A stretch of DNA of 7,413 nt from Planctomycetales bacterium (GCA_030592655.1 JAUVIQ010000160.1:1-7413); one strand, 5' to 3'; positions 1-6,162 are shown, counted from the first letter of the stretch. The notes: a model not told the origin generated them from the letters alone. Translations and numbers: made by a program.

Positions 1-240
1 AAGATGTGGTTCGAGGACGTCCAGCCCGCCGTGCATGGCACGGGCGGCGATGAGCACCTCGGGCACATACACTTCGTTGTTCTTGAAGCGCACGCCGATA
101 ACGTTCATCCCGCCGATCAGACCATCCTTAAGGATGTCAGCCGGGGCTACGCCGTCATCAATAGCCTTCTGCGTCAGTTCCACTACGGTGTTACGGTCGC
201 CCTTGATCAGAGCATCTGCAATCGGTTGCAAGTCTGGCAT
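1..240 (-). CDS. Corrinoid-binding methyltransferase protein, N-terminal part (cut by window edge)
   Basis: This is the first 80 codons of a gene that continues left of the window. The translation begins MPDLQPIADALIKGD and contains GLIGGMNVIGVRFKNNEVYV followed by PEVLIAARAMHGGLDVL. That pattern (GL..GM..VG..F....Y.PEVL.AA.AM..G...L.P) is typical of the four-helix cap domain (B12-binding_2) preceding the cobalamin-binding Rossmann domain in small corrinoid proteins of the MtaC/MtbC/MttC type. Such proteins carry a methyl group on cobalamin between a substrate-specific methyltransferase and an acceptor methyltransferase in the cytoplasm. The cobalt-ligating DxHxxG motif would lie beyond the window edge, so cofactor binding cannot be confirmed. 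The start is supported by an AGGAGAT Shine-Dalgarno sequence at 249-255, 8 bases upstream. The substrate (methanol, methylamines, betaines, methoxy-aromatics) cannot be told from this fragment, and partner genes are not visible. Confidence 0.9.
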   Translation of the reverse strand, partial: MPDLQPIADALIKGDRNTVVELTQKAIDDGVAPADILKDGLIGGMNVIGVRFKNNEVYVPEVLIAARAMHGGLDVLEPHL

Positions 241-285
241 GTGTGCTCATCTCCTAATGCTTGGTTAACATTTTTCAGAAAAGTA

Positions 286-314
286 ATTCTAAAACGTACC
301 GGCCAAATTGTCTG
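286..314 (-). promoter_or_regulatory. Candidate sigma70-type promoter for the corrinoid protein gene
   Basis: On the minus strand, CAGACA (309-314) and TAGAAT (286-291) are separated by exactly 17 bases and lie about 45 bases upstream of the corrinoid gene start. The -10 matches the consensus in five of six positions and the -35 in four of six. No terminator separates this gene from the upstream TPR-like gene, so read-through from that operon is also possible. Confidence 0.4.
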
Positions 315-327
315 GGAGAAACTTTAT

Positions 328-1059
328 CTATTTTTCCGCGTCAGTCAAGGCCGGTCCTGACGCCGGCTGGGTGTCTGCCGGTTTCGTTGCCGGTACAGTA
401 GTCGGTACAGTAGTTGGTAAAGTGGTCGGCGCACTTGTGGCGAACCTGAAGGGCTTTTTCCAAACCTCCAGGTTATTCAATCTTCGCTGTGCCTCAACCC
501 ATGCCGGAAAAGTATTGTCCAGCGAACGTTTCACCTGTTCATACTCGGACTTTGCCGTTGTCCAGTCCGCTGCGCTTTCAGCCAGCATTCCCAGTCCGAG
601 ATGGGCCTTGGCGACGAAAATTTTCCGGCCTGAATGTTTCTCGATAACCAGGTTGTAATATGTTTTGGCTTTTTCGCGATATTCTCCCGCTTGTTGTCCT
701 GCGGGGTCCCGCAAGTCTGTCATGTACTGATTTGCGCAGAAATCGGCTACGGATATAGACGCCGACGCCGACAGAAGGGGGTCCCTGGCGTTTTCAGCCA
801 GGTCAATCAGACCCTCCAGCGATGATGCCCGTTTGTCCGGCTTGTGGATATTCTCCTTCAGCGTTTCAAACATTTCCGCCTGTTCGAGCAGTTCCGCGGC
901 GCTTTTGCTGCGGTAGTGCAAGACGATAAGAAACACAATCAGCGCTGCGACGACAATACCTGTAATCAAGCTGCCGTATCGGTTGAAAAAAACCTTCATC
1001 TTACCCAGTTCGTGGGCAAGGACGTTTTCCTGTAATTCATGCCTTCGTTGAGCCTTCAT
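328..1059 (-). CDS. Membrane-anchored TPR-like protein (YfgM-like architecture)
   Basis: The gene encodes 243 residues. A short basic cytoplasmic N-terminus (MKAQRRHELQENVL) is followed by one hydrophobic segment at about residues 29-47, then a helix-rich exported domain at about 52-205. The domain contains TPR-like pieces such as YYNLVIEKHSGRKIFVAKAH and LGLGMLAESAADWTTAKSEY. Residues 211-236 form a Pro/Thr-rich tail of PTTV-type repeats. One N-terminal anchor plus periplasmic TPRs is the layout of YfgM, which works with PpiD near the Sec translocon, and similar anchored TPR proteins are common in planctomycetes. That parallel is architectural only and the function is unknown. The ATG shares ATGA with the stop of the upstream lipoprotein gene, implying coupled translation and a shared job in the cell envelope. 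GGAGG lies about 15 bases upstream, rather far, which fits reinitiation by coupled ribosomes. Confidence 0.75.
   Translation of the reverse strand: MKAQRRHELQENVLAHELGKMKVFFNRYGSLITGIVVAALIVFLIVLHYRSKSAAELLEQAEMFETLKENIHKPDKRASSLEGLIDLAENARDPLLSASASISVADFCANQYMTDLRDPAGQQAGEYREKAKTYYNLVIEKHSGRKIFVAKAHLGLGMLAESAADWTTAKSEYEQVKRSLDNTFPAWVEAQRRLNNLEVWKKPFRFATSAPTTLPTTVPTTVPATKPADTQPASGPALTDAEK
392..427 (-). repeat. Three tandem 12-base repeats coding for PTTV-type residues
   Basis: On the plus strand the units are GGTACAGTAGTC, GGTACAGTAGTT and GGTAAAGTGGTC. The unit length is a multiple of three, so the repeat adds or removes four residues of the Pro/Thr tail of the TPR-like protein without breaking the frame. 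It looks like a length-variable linker. Confidence 0.75.
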
Positions 1060-1565
1060 TTTGCGGTGGATTTACCTCCGGTCTTTTCTTTGGGCGCGAC
1101 GATGCGCCCGGTGGTCCCCAGCCAAATCTTAATGTAGGTAGGGTGAAACAGGCTACCATTGCAGATGATAATCCGGCAGCGTTCCGTTTCTCTCTCGAAG
1201 TCCAGTCTTCTGTCGCCTTGCGTGAAAACATCCATCGCATGAGTCCACTGGTAATTCGGCATTTGGCGTTTGTAGAACCTGGCCACGGCCCACTTGTCGG
1301 CATTGCCTTTGTACAGATGATCCACGAAGCGGGCAACGCCGGTGTCGTAATTTCGACTGTGCTTCTCGTCCAGTTTGAATCCGATCGGTACAGGCAGGTC
1401 GTGGATCTGCGGTCTTGCTTGGGCGATAAGTTCAATCGGCGGAGCGACTTCGCGGTACCCGCCGGAAGTCGTCTCCAGTTTTTTATTGCTGTTACCGCAA
1501 CCCGACGACAATAAAACCAGACCCGCCGCCAATGCTAATCCTGTCAGTCTCAATGTGGTCATCAT
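1056..1565 (-). CDS. Conserved-looking lipoprotein of unknown function
   Basis: With the ATG at 1565 the protein has 169 residues. It opens with MMTTLRLTGLALAAGLVLL and then SSGC, a lipoprotein signal peptide with the lipidated Cys at residue 23. The -3 position is Ser rather than the usual Leu/Val, a mild departure from the lipobox. The mature part has a Pro-rich start (PVPIGFKLDEKHSR) and a compact alpha/beta-looking domain containing RFVDHLYKGNADKWAVARFY, then MPNYQW, then RCRIIICNGS. I do not recognise the family. A longer frame starts at 1592, but GAGGAGG at 1571-1577 sits 5 bases before the ATG at 1565 and 8 before the one at 1562, so one of these is the true start. The stop overlaps the start of the TPR-like gene by four bases; the two probably form one envelope-related operon. 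Confidence 0.75.
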   Translation of the reverse strand: MMTTLRLTGLALAAGLVLLSSGCGNSNKKLETTSGGYREVAPPIELIAQARPQIHDLPVPIGFKLDEKHSRNYDTGVARFVDHLYKGNADKWAVARFYKRQMPNYQWTHAMDVFTQGDRRLDFERETERCRIIICNGSLFHPTYIKIWLGTTGRIVAPKEKTGGKSTAK

Positions 1566-1590
1566 AATGACCTCCTCTTGGCTGGTAACC

Positions 1591-1619
1591 AAGATTGCCG
1601 ATTTTTACGAGATTGTCAA
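1591..1619 (-). promoter_or_regulatory. Candidate promoter for the lipoprotein/TPR operon
   Basis: On the minus strand a perfect TTGACA (1614-1619) is followed after exactly 17 bases by AATCTT (1591-1596), a poor -10 with three of six consensus positions. The predicted start near 1584 leaves a leader of about 20 bases containing the GAGGAGG ribosome site. No better -10 is seen at 16 or 18 bases. Confidence 0.45.
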
Positions 1620-1728
1620 GAAAATGCTTTGATATTAAATTTATCGGCGTAAGGCGATCTTTGTGATGAGCCGGCAGGTATAGTTGCGTTGTGCGGGCAG
1701 GGGCGGCATGAAAAGAAGAAAAGGATAG
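1620..1728. other. Non-coding part of the divergent spacer
   Basis: This stretch lies between the lipoprotein promoter and the repeat region. I see no supported ORF, no tRNA and no clear hairpin. It changes from AT-rich near 1630-1650 to G-rich near 1690-1710 and runs into the purine-rich repeat region. Confidence 0.6.
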
Positions 1729-2036
1729 ATAGCGGGATTGTGATTTTGTTTGAAGAAGAAGAAGAAAAAGAAAAAGAATAGCGGGATTACAGGGATTACT
1801 GGATTACAGGGATTTTAATTTTGGCGGAAAGAAGAAAAAGAAAAGGAATAGCAGGATTACAGGGATTGGGTTTCTTTTGTTTCTTTTAGCAAAATTAAAA
1901 TCCCTGAAATCCCGTAATCCCCGTAATCCCGCTATCTTTTCTTCTTCTTCTTCTTTCCGCCAAAATTAAAATCCCTGAAATCCAGTAATCCCTGTAATCC
2001 CGCTATTCCTTTTCTTTTTCTTTTTCTTCTTCTCTC
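1729..2036. repeat. Long imperfect inverted repeat built of GGGATTAC words and polypurine tracts
   Basis: The core arms, 1776-1836 and 1948-2008, are reverse complements over 61 bases with one mismatch. Flanking GAA/GAAAAA tracts on the left and TTC/TTTTTC tracts on the right extend the pairing imperfectly to about 1752 and 2036. Each arm is itself a dimer. Units beginning ATAGCGGGATTAC occur forward at 1778 and in a truncated form at 1848-1870 (with one base changed), and reversed at 1891-1935 and 1962-2006. A degenerate forward unit lies at 1729-1748. Within a unit the word GGATTAC recurs every 8-9 bases. The unpaired centre is roughly 1871-1890. It lies between divergent promoters, so it is not needed as a terminator. 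It resembles a REP-like or short-tandem-repeat intergenic element; no transposase is present. Confidence 0.9.
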
Positions 2037-2051
2037 ATCAAGTATTATAAT
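2023..2051 (+). promoter_or_regulatory. Candidate recQ promoter with perfect -10 box
   Basis: TATAAT at 2046-2051 is a perfect -10 about 40 bases before the recQ start. The -35 position at 17-base spacing (2023-2028) reads TTTCTT, a poor match that falls inside the pyrimidine tract at the edge of the long inverted repeat. Changes in the repeat would therefore alter the -35 region directly. Confidence 0.45.
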
Positions 2052-2052
2052 C

Positions 2053-2071
2053 CTGCGATCTTTCTTCGCAG
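2053..2071 (+). promoter_or_regulatory. Dyad at the predicted recQ transcription start
   Basis: CTGCGA (2053-2058) and TCGCAG (2066-2071) form a perfect 6-base dyad around a 7-base spacer. The predicted start, six to eight bases after the -10 box, falls at about 2057-2059. Most of the left half would then not be in the RNA, so an operator is at least as likely as an RNA hairpin. The function is unproven. Confidence 0.35.
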
Positions 2072-2091
2072 ACCGATCAAGGCTGGTATTT

Positions 2092-4278
2092 ATGACTTTG
2101 GCGCAGAAACCGGGAAAAATCGACGACCTTACCGCCCCGCTCGACGAGGTTTTCGGATTTCACGCCTTCAGGCCCAACCAAGAAGAAATTATCCGCGCAA
2201 TCCTGGACCGACGCGACATCTTTGCCGTAATGCCCACCGGCGGCGGGAAGTCGCTGTGCTATCAACTCCCGTCGCATTTGCTGGGCGGAACCTGCATCGT
2301 CATAAGCCCGCTCATTTCACTTATGAAAGACCAGGTCGATGCGGTCAGGGACAACGGGATTCACGCTGAGTATTTCAACAGTTCATTGAACAACCTGCAG
2401 CGGTCGGCGGTGCTTCGCAGACTTTCGAGCGGCGAGTTGGACCTCCTGTACGTCGCTCCTGAACGATTCGCAATGGGGAGTTTCATTTCGATTCTAAAGG
2501 GCGTCCCCATTAGCCTTTTTGCCGTTGATGAAGCACATTGTATTTCCGAGTGGGGGCACGATTTCAGGCCTGATTATCTTTCGCTGTCGCTTATCGTCGA
2601 GCATTTCGCGGATGTTCCGGTGGCGGCGTTCACTGCTACCGCGACGAAACGGGTGCAACGGGATATTATCGACAGGCTCGCCCTGCGCGATCCGCACACT
2701 GTGCGGGCTTCGTTCGACAGGCCTAACCTGTTTTACGAGGTCGCCGACAAGGACGACGTGAACCGGCTGATATTGTTGTTTCTCCACAACCGACGCGATG
2801 AATCCGGTATCATTTATCGCACCACCCGTGCGGACGTCGAAGGCACTGCCTCGTATCTCGCCTCACACGACGTCAAGGTCCGTCCCTATCACGCCGGACT
2901 GGACAGCGAAACGCGGAAGAAAAACCAGGACGCCTTCAACCGCGACGAAATTAATGTCATCGTAGCCACCATCGCTTTCGGTATGGGTATCGACAAGTCG
3001 AACGTCCGCTTCGTCGTCCACGGCGACCTGCCCAAGAACATAGAAAGTTACTACCAGGAGACGGGCAGAGCGGGAAGGGACGGCGAACCGGCACACTGCC
3101 TCTTGTTTTTCGGACGCGGAGACACTTCAACAATTCGTTACTTCATCAACCAGATGGAGGATGAAACCCAACAGTCCATCGCTACTGAAAAACTCAACCA
3201 AATGGTCAATTTCGCTGTGCCCAATACATGCCGCCGACGGAGGCTATTGTCCTACTTTGGCGAGAGGTTCGAAAAAGACAACTGCGGTACGTGCGACGTG
3301 TGTACGAGCGACGCCGAACAGGTCGATGCCGCCACCGAAGCCCAGATTGTAATGTCGGCCATCCTTCGCACGGGACAGCGTTTCGGCGCTGCCCACGTCG
3401 CCGACGTTGTAACCGGCGCGAACACGAAGAAAATTCGAGAATTGAGGCACAATGAAATAAAGACCTACGGAGCAGGGAAGGACAAAGACAAACGCTTCTG
3501 GCGCAGGATTATCGACGACCTTCTCGCGCAGAAATGCCTCATCCAGACGGAGGGACAATATCCTGTTTTGCAGGTTACGCCGCACGGGCGCGAGGTGCTC
3601 TTCGGCAGGGCGGAGTTTTACGTTCGCAAGCGAGCCGAAACCCCAAGCCACGCCGTCTCGACGGTTGTGGATGATTATAATCGGGAACTTTTTGAGCGGC
3701 TTCGGTCGGTCAGGGCACGGCTTGCCGGTCAGCAGAACGTTCCGCCGTTCGTTGTCTTCTCGGACAGGACATTGCACGAAATGGCCTGCTACTTTCCCGT
3801 TACGCCGGATGAAATGCGCCGCATTACCGGCGTGGGAGAGATGAAACTTCAACGCTACAGCGACGACTTCCTGCCGGTGATTCGCGCCTTTGTAGAATCA
3901 GACCCTCAATCCCAAAGCAGCGCCCCGCCCCTGCCGGAACCGCGCGCGCCCAGGCAGACTAAATCGCCGGCGGGGAAAACTTTCAACACCACCTGGCAGA
4001 TGCTGAAGGATGGCTTGAGCCGTTCGCAAATTGCCGAGAGGCGTGGGCTGACGACGGGGACGGTATCGACACATATCGAGCGATTGATCCTGGACGGACG
4101 GGACATCGAATTGGACAGACACGTCGAGCCGGCTAAGCAAACGGAGATCGAACGCCTGTTCAAACGTCTGGGTATGGACAGTTTGCGTGAAATCGTGGAG
4201 GCCTCCGACGGAACGGTCGGATACGAAGAGGTAAGAATCGTCCGGGCTGCAATGCAAGCCAACAGCGACCGGAAGTGA
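2092..4278 (+). CDS. recQ: ATP-dependent 3'-5' DNA helicase RecQ with C-terminal HTH domain
   Basis: This 728-residue cytoplasmic RecQ-family helicase unwinds forks, joints and gapped DNA in recombinational repair. Visible motifs are Walker A TGGGKS (49-54), DEAH (146-149), TATAT (181-185), AFGMGIDKSNVRFVVHGDLP (295-314) and QETGRAGRDG with the arginine finger (322-331). The zinc site uses C380, C398, C401 and C404. An RQC winged helix follows (about 410-515), then an HRDC domain (about 525-602). After a Pro-rich linker (603-630), residues 631-728 carry a helix-turn-helix (GLSRSQIAERRGLTTGTVST) like the HTH_40 tail of some Bacillus and Bacteroidetes RecQ proteins. This makes the protein about 120 residues longer than the E. 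coli enzyme (609 residues). The ribosome site is weak (AAGG at 2079-2082, 9 bases before ATG). No catalytic residue appears lost. Confidence 0.97.
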   Translation: MTLAQKPGKIDDLTAPLDEVFGFHAFRPNQEEIIRAILDRRDIFAVMPTGGGKSLCYQLPSHLLGGTCIVISPLISLMKDQVDAVRDNGIHAEYFNSSLNNLQRSAVLRRLSSGELDLLYVAPERFAMGSFISILKGVPISLFAVDEAHCISEWGHDFRPDYLSLSLIVEHFADVPVAAFTATATKRVQRDIIDRLALRDPHTVRASFDRPNLFYEVADKDDVNRLILLFLHNRRDESGIIYRTTRADVEGTASYLASHDVKVRPYHAGLDSETRKKNQDAFNRDEINVIVATIAFGMGIDKSNVRFVVHGDLPKNIESYYQETGRAGRDGEPAHCLLFFGRGDTSTIRYFINQMEDETQQSIATEKLNQMVNFAVPNTCRRRRLLSYFGERFEKDNCGTCDVCTSDAEQVDAATEAQIVMSAILRTGQRFGAAHVADVVTGANTKKIRELRHNEIKTYGAGKDKDKRFWRRIIDDLLAQKCLIQTEGQYPVLQVTPHGREVLFGRAEFYVRKRAETPSHAVSTVVDDYNRELFERLRSVRARLAGQQNVPPFVVFSDRTLHEMACYFPVTPDEMRRITGVGEMKLQRYSDDFLPVIRAFVESDPQSQSSAPPLPEPRAPRQTKSPAGKTFNTTWQMLKDGLSRSQIAERRGLTTGTVSTHIERLILDGRDIELDRHVEPAKQTEIERLFKRLGMDSLREIVEASDGTVGYEEVRIVRAAMQANSDRK

Positions 4279-4290
4279 AAATCCGCAATC

Positions 4291-4313
4291 CGGCTTCGCC
4301 AAAGGCTACGCCG
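4291..4313 (+). other. Imperfect GC-rich hairpin just after recQ
   Basis: CGGCTTCGCC and GGCTACGCCG pair in eight of ten positions around an AAA loop, 13 bases after the recQ stop. There is no T-tract behind it, so it is not a convincing intrinsic terminator. It may slow exonucleases, or be an insert: it interrupts heptamer words that begin at 4282 and resume at 4321. Confidence 0.4.
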
Positions 4314-4320
4314 TGACAAG

Positions 4321-4362
4321 TCCACAATCCACAATCCGCAATCCACAATCCGCAATCCACAA
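4321..4362. repeat. Six tandem heptamers TCCRCAA
   Basis: The units run TCCACAA, TCCACAA, TCCGCAA, TCCACAA, TCCGCAA, TCCACAA without interruption. A stray TCCGCAA lies at 4282-4288. Only the fourth base varies (A/G). The array ends 8 bases before the 3' end of the tRNA-Ser gene and contains no spacers, so it is not a CRISPR. Confidence 0.9.
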
Positions 4363-4370
4363 TGGAATAA

Positions 4371-4455
<85 letters not shown>

Positions 4456-4484
4456 ATGTATTAATATCAAAATTCCGGCTGCAT

Positions 4485-4490
4485 ATTATA
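4485..4490 (-). promoter_or_regulatory. Candidate -10 box for tRNA-Ser
   Basis: A perfect TATAAT on the minus strand lies about 30 bases upstream of the mature tRNA 5' end, giving a leader of about 23 bases for RNase P to remove. The sequence 17 bases further upstream (CAGAAC) is a poor -35. Confidence 0.45.
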
Positions 4491-4532
4491 CTAAATGAAA
4501 TAAGTGAGTTCTGCTTATTTTTCTCAAGATAA

Positions 4533-4691
4533 TCGGCATTTGGCATTCGGCATTTGGCATTGGTCGAAAGAGGGTCGTTGTATGTCCTTCCTTTATAATT
4601 CCGATATTTTATTAAATCATGGAATTAAACAGCAAATATACCTTTACAAACCCAGTGCCACCGATGCCAAATGCCAAATGCCAAATGCCGA
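4533..4691. repeat. Inverted pair of heptamer arrays (GGCATTT/GGCATTC)
   Basis: The left arm 4533-4563 consists of four GGCATTY-type heptamers. The right arm 4661-4691 is its reverse complement over 31 bases with two mismatches, both T/C changes that G-U pairing would tolerate on one strand. The 97-base centre is AT-rich and has no supported gene. The 80-codon frame across the element has no ribosome site and translates the repeat as a monotonous His/Trp/Phe-rich string, so I treat the whole stretch as non-coding. Confidence 0.88.
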
Positions 4692-4707
4692 AATGGGGAT
4701 ATTCAAC

Positions 4708-4736
4708 TTGCCCAGCCTGCTGTGCCGATGTAAAAT
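4708..4736 (+). promoter_or_regulatory. Candidate promoter of the Tad pilus operon
   Basis: TTGCCC (4708-4713) and TAAAAT (4731-4736) are separated by exactly 17 bases, matching the sigma70 consensus in four and five of six positions. The predicted start near 4743 leaves an untranslated leader of about 110 bases before the ATPase gene. Confidence 0.4.
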
Positions 4737-4773
4737 TATACCGTAACGTCGGAAAAGGCGTAACTTTACATCG
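4726..4773 (+). promoter_or_regulatory. Palindromic element overlapping the Tad promoter -10
   Basis: CGATGTAAA (4726-4734) and TTTACATCG (4765-4773) are a perfect 9-base dyad 30 bases apart. Inside it CGTAAC occurs twice (4742-4747 and 4759-4764). The left half covers part of the -10 and the rest lies around and after the predicted start, a position suited to a repressor operator. No regulator gene is in the window. Confidence 0.35.
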
Positions 4774-4829
4774 TGTACTGCGTTTAAGTTAACAGACAAG
4801 CCGACAGTGCAGACCTGAACGCGGTGGAG

Positions 4830-4844
4830 TTTTTTTTTCGAGGG
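4830..4844 (+). promoter_or_regulatory. T9 tract and ribosome site before the ATPase gene
   Basis: Nine consecutive T residues (4830-4838) are followed by GAGGG (4840-4844), 10 bases before the GTG start. No stable hairpin precedes the T run, so it is not a convincing terminator. The GAGGG is what supports the GTG start. Confidence 0.5.
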
Positions 4845-4854
4845 TGTTATTGCA

Positions 4855-5955
4855 GTGGCTCGATCAGATATATTCTCCGTTACGATTAATCATTTCCTCG
4901 CCCCCGTTGTGCCGTTTCTGAACGACCCGGCGGTATCGGAAATTATGATTAACACTTCCGATGAGATATACATCGAGAAGAACGGCGCACTTATCAGGAC
5001 CGACGCGAAATTCGACAACGAAGAGGCCTTTACCGCAGCCGTCAATAACATCCTCCAGTTCACGGGCAAACGCCTGACCCAGGAGCATCCGCTACAGGAT
5101 TCACGCCTTCCCGATGGCTCGCGCGTGCATGTTATCCTTTCCCCGCTGAGCCGGCGCGGTACGACGATGACCATCCGAAAATTCGCCAAGGTCATGTTCG
5201 ATGCCGAGCATCTCGTCGAACTCGGCTCATGGACCCACCAGGCGATGGAATATCTGCGAATGTCCGTGCTGGGCGAGAAGAACCTCCTTGTGGCCGGCGG
5301 GACGTCGTCGGGAAAGACCTGCCTGCTGAACGTTCTGAGCGCGTTTATTCCCAATCACCAGCGGATAGTGGTAATCGAGGATTCGGCTGAACTTGCCCTT
5401 CAGCAGGATCACCTGATTACGCTGGAGTCGCGCAGTGCCAACCGTTACGGGCGCGGCGAAGTAACGATCCGCGACCTGTTCCGCTCGTCGCTTCGGCTCA
5501 GGCCCGACCGAATAATCATCGGCGAATGTCGCGGCGGCGAAGCGCTGGAAATTATTCAGGCAATGACGTCTGGTCATGCCGGTTCGATGAGCACGCTTCA
5601 CGCCGACAGCCCCCTCGATACGCTGGGCCGGATGGAGACGCTGTGCATGATGTCGAATGTGAATCTGCCCCTGCACGCGCTGCGGGCGCAGGTGTCCTCG
5701 GCGATAGACGTGTTGATTCAGGTAACGCGGTTCAGCGACGGGCGACGGGCGGTAACGCAAATTGCCGAAGTTCTCCCGCTGGATGATAACGGACGGTATC
5801 GCATCGCTGATATGTTCACGTATCAATTGGATGAGAAGTCCGATTCGAGTGTGGGCGAACTTATCTGGACAGGCGCTAAGTCCGTCTTCGGAAACGATCC
5901 GCGAATTCGTGTCCTGCGGAAGCAAATGGATTTGACGCGGGAGATTTTCGCATGA
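4855..5955 (+). CDS. cpaF: Tad pilus assembly ATPase, CpaF/TadA family
   Basis: This 366-residue cytoplasmic secretion ATPase hydrolyses ATP to drive Flp/Tad pilus assembly with the TadB/TadC platform, which is not in the window. The N-terminal domain carries FLNDPAVSEIMIN (21-33) and RLPDGSRVHVILSPLSRRGT (84-103), both typical of CpaF. Walker A is GGTSSGKT (148-155), the Asp box IVVIEDSAEL (171-180), Walker B RIIIGECRGGEA (219-230) and the His box GHAGSMSTLHA (240-250). All catalytic elements are intact. The protein is shorter than well-studied relatives (more than 420 residues), lacking an N-terminal extension. The frame is closed by a stop at 4816 and GTG is the only plausible start, so the shortness is real. 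Its stop overlaps the next ATG (ATGA). In this setting it is the first gene of the pilus operon. Confidence 0.95.
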   Translation: MARSDIFSVTINHFLAPVVPFLNDPAVSEIMINTSDEIYIEKNGALIRTDAKFDNEEAFTAAVNNILQFTGKRLTQEHPLQDSRLPDGSRVHVILSPLSRRGTTMTIRKFAKVMFDAEHLVELGSWTHQAMEYLRMSVLGEKNLLVAGGTSSGKTCLLNVLSAFIPNHQRIVVIEDSAELALQQDHLITLESRSANRYGRGEVTIRDLFRSSLRLRPDRIIIGECRGGEALEIIQAMTSGHAGSMSTLHADSPLDTLGRMETLCMMSNVNLPLHALRAQVSSAIDVLIQVTRFSDGRRAVTQIAEVLPLDDNGRYRIADMFTYQLDEKSDSSVGELIWTGAKSVFGNDPRIRVLRKQMDLTREIFA

Positions 5956-6134
5956 TTACACTCGCGCCGATGAGAAAAATTGTTTCCGACGATTCCGGTC
6001 AGGTAACGCTTGAGTGGGCGCTTGTACTGGCGGCGGTTGCGCTGCCGATGTATTTTATAATCGTCGTGTGCCTGAATCTGCTCGTGGCGCACTATCGGAT
6101 GGTAACGTTTATGGAAACGCTTCCTTTCCCGTAA
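5952..6134 (+). CDS. Short Flp/TadE-like prepilin, GQVTLEW type
   Basis: The 60-residue product has a 16-residue leader with basic residues ending DDSG, then QVTLEW and a hydrophobic stretch from about residue 23 to 45. This fits the type IV prepilin rule G/XXXXE, with Glu at +5 after Gly16, so cleavage by the peptidase encoded downstream would leave about 44 residues. The canonical Flp EY pair is EW here. The tail LLVAHYRMVTFMETLPFP recalls TadE-like pseudopilins as much as Flp. The start overlaps the ATPase stop (ATGA) and has GGGAG (5939-5943) 8 bases upstream, so it is well supported despite its size. Whether it is a structural pilin or a minor subunit is open. Confidence 0.75.
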   Translation: MITLAPMRKIVSDDSGQVTLEWALVLAAVALPMYFIIVVCLNLLVAHYRMVTFMETLPFP

Positions 6135-6162
6135 CGGGTCAGGTACGGACAGGAAGTAAAAG

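Noticed and set aside
4..360. 118-codon plus-strand ORF
   Set aside because: It is antisense to the corrinoid protein start, which has a clear ribosome site and family pattern, and it crosses that gene's promoter.
1566..1592. Upstream extension of the lipoprotein (MVTSQEEVI)
   Set aside because: These codons encode the Shine-Dalgarno sequence of the inner ATG and would lengthen a signal peptide that is already complete.
1776..2008. CRISPR array or transcription terminator
   Set aside because: The units are not separated by unique spacers of constant length, and half of them are inverted. The element lies between divergent starts, so no transcript needs to end there.
3244..3852. 202-codon minus-strand ORF
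   Set aside because: It is antisense to the zinc-site, RQC and HRDC part of recQ. The length is explained by codon bias of the true gene.
4291..4313. Intrinsic terminator of recQ
   Set aside because: The hairpin has mismatches and no T-tract follows.
4504..4746. 80-codon plus-strand ORF
   Set aside because: It runs straight through both GGCATTY arrays, lacks a ribosome site, and its protein is largely the repeat translated. It also overlaps the candidate Tad promoter.
5227..5925. 232-codon minus-strand ORF
   Set aside because: It is entirely antisense to the ATPase gene, whose motifs are unambiguous, and shows no recognisable domain.
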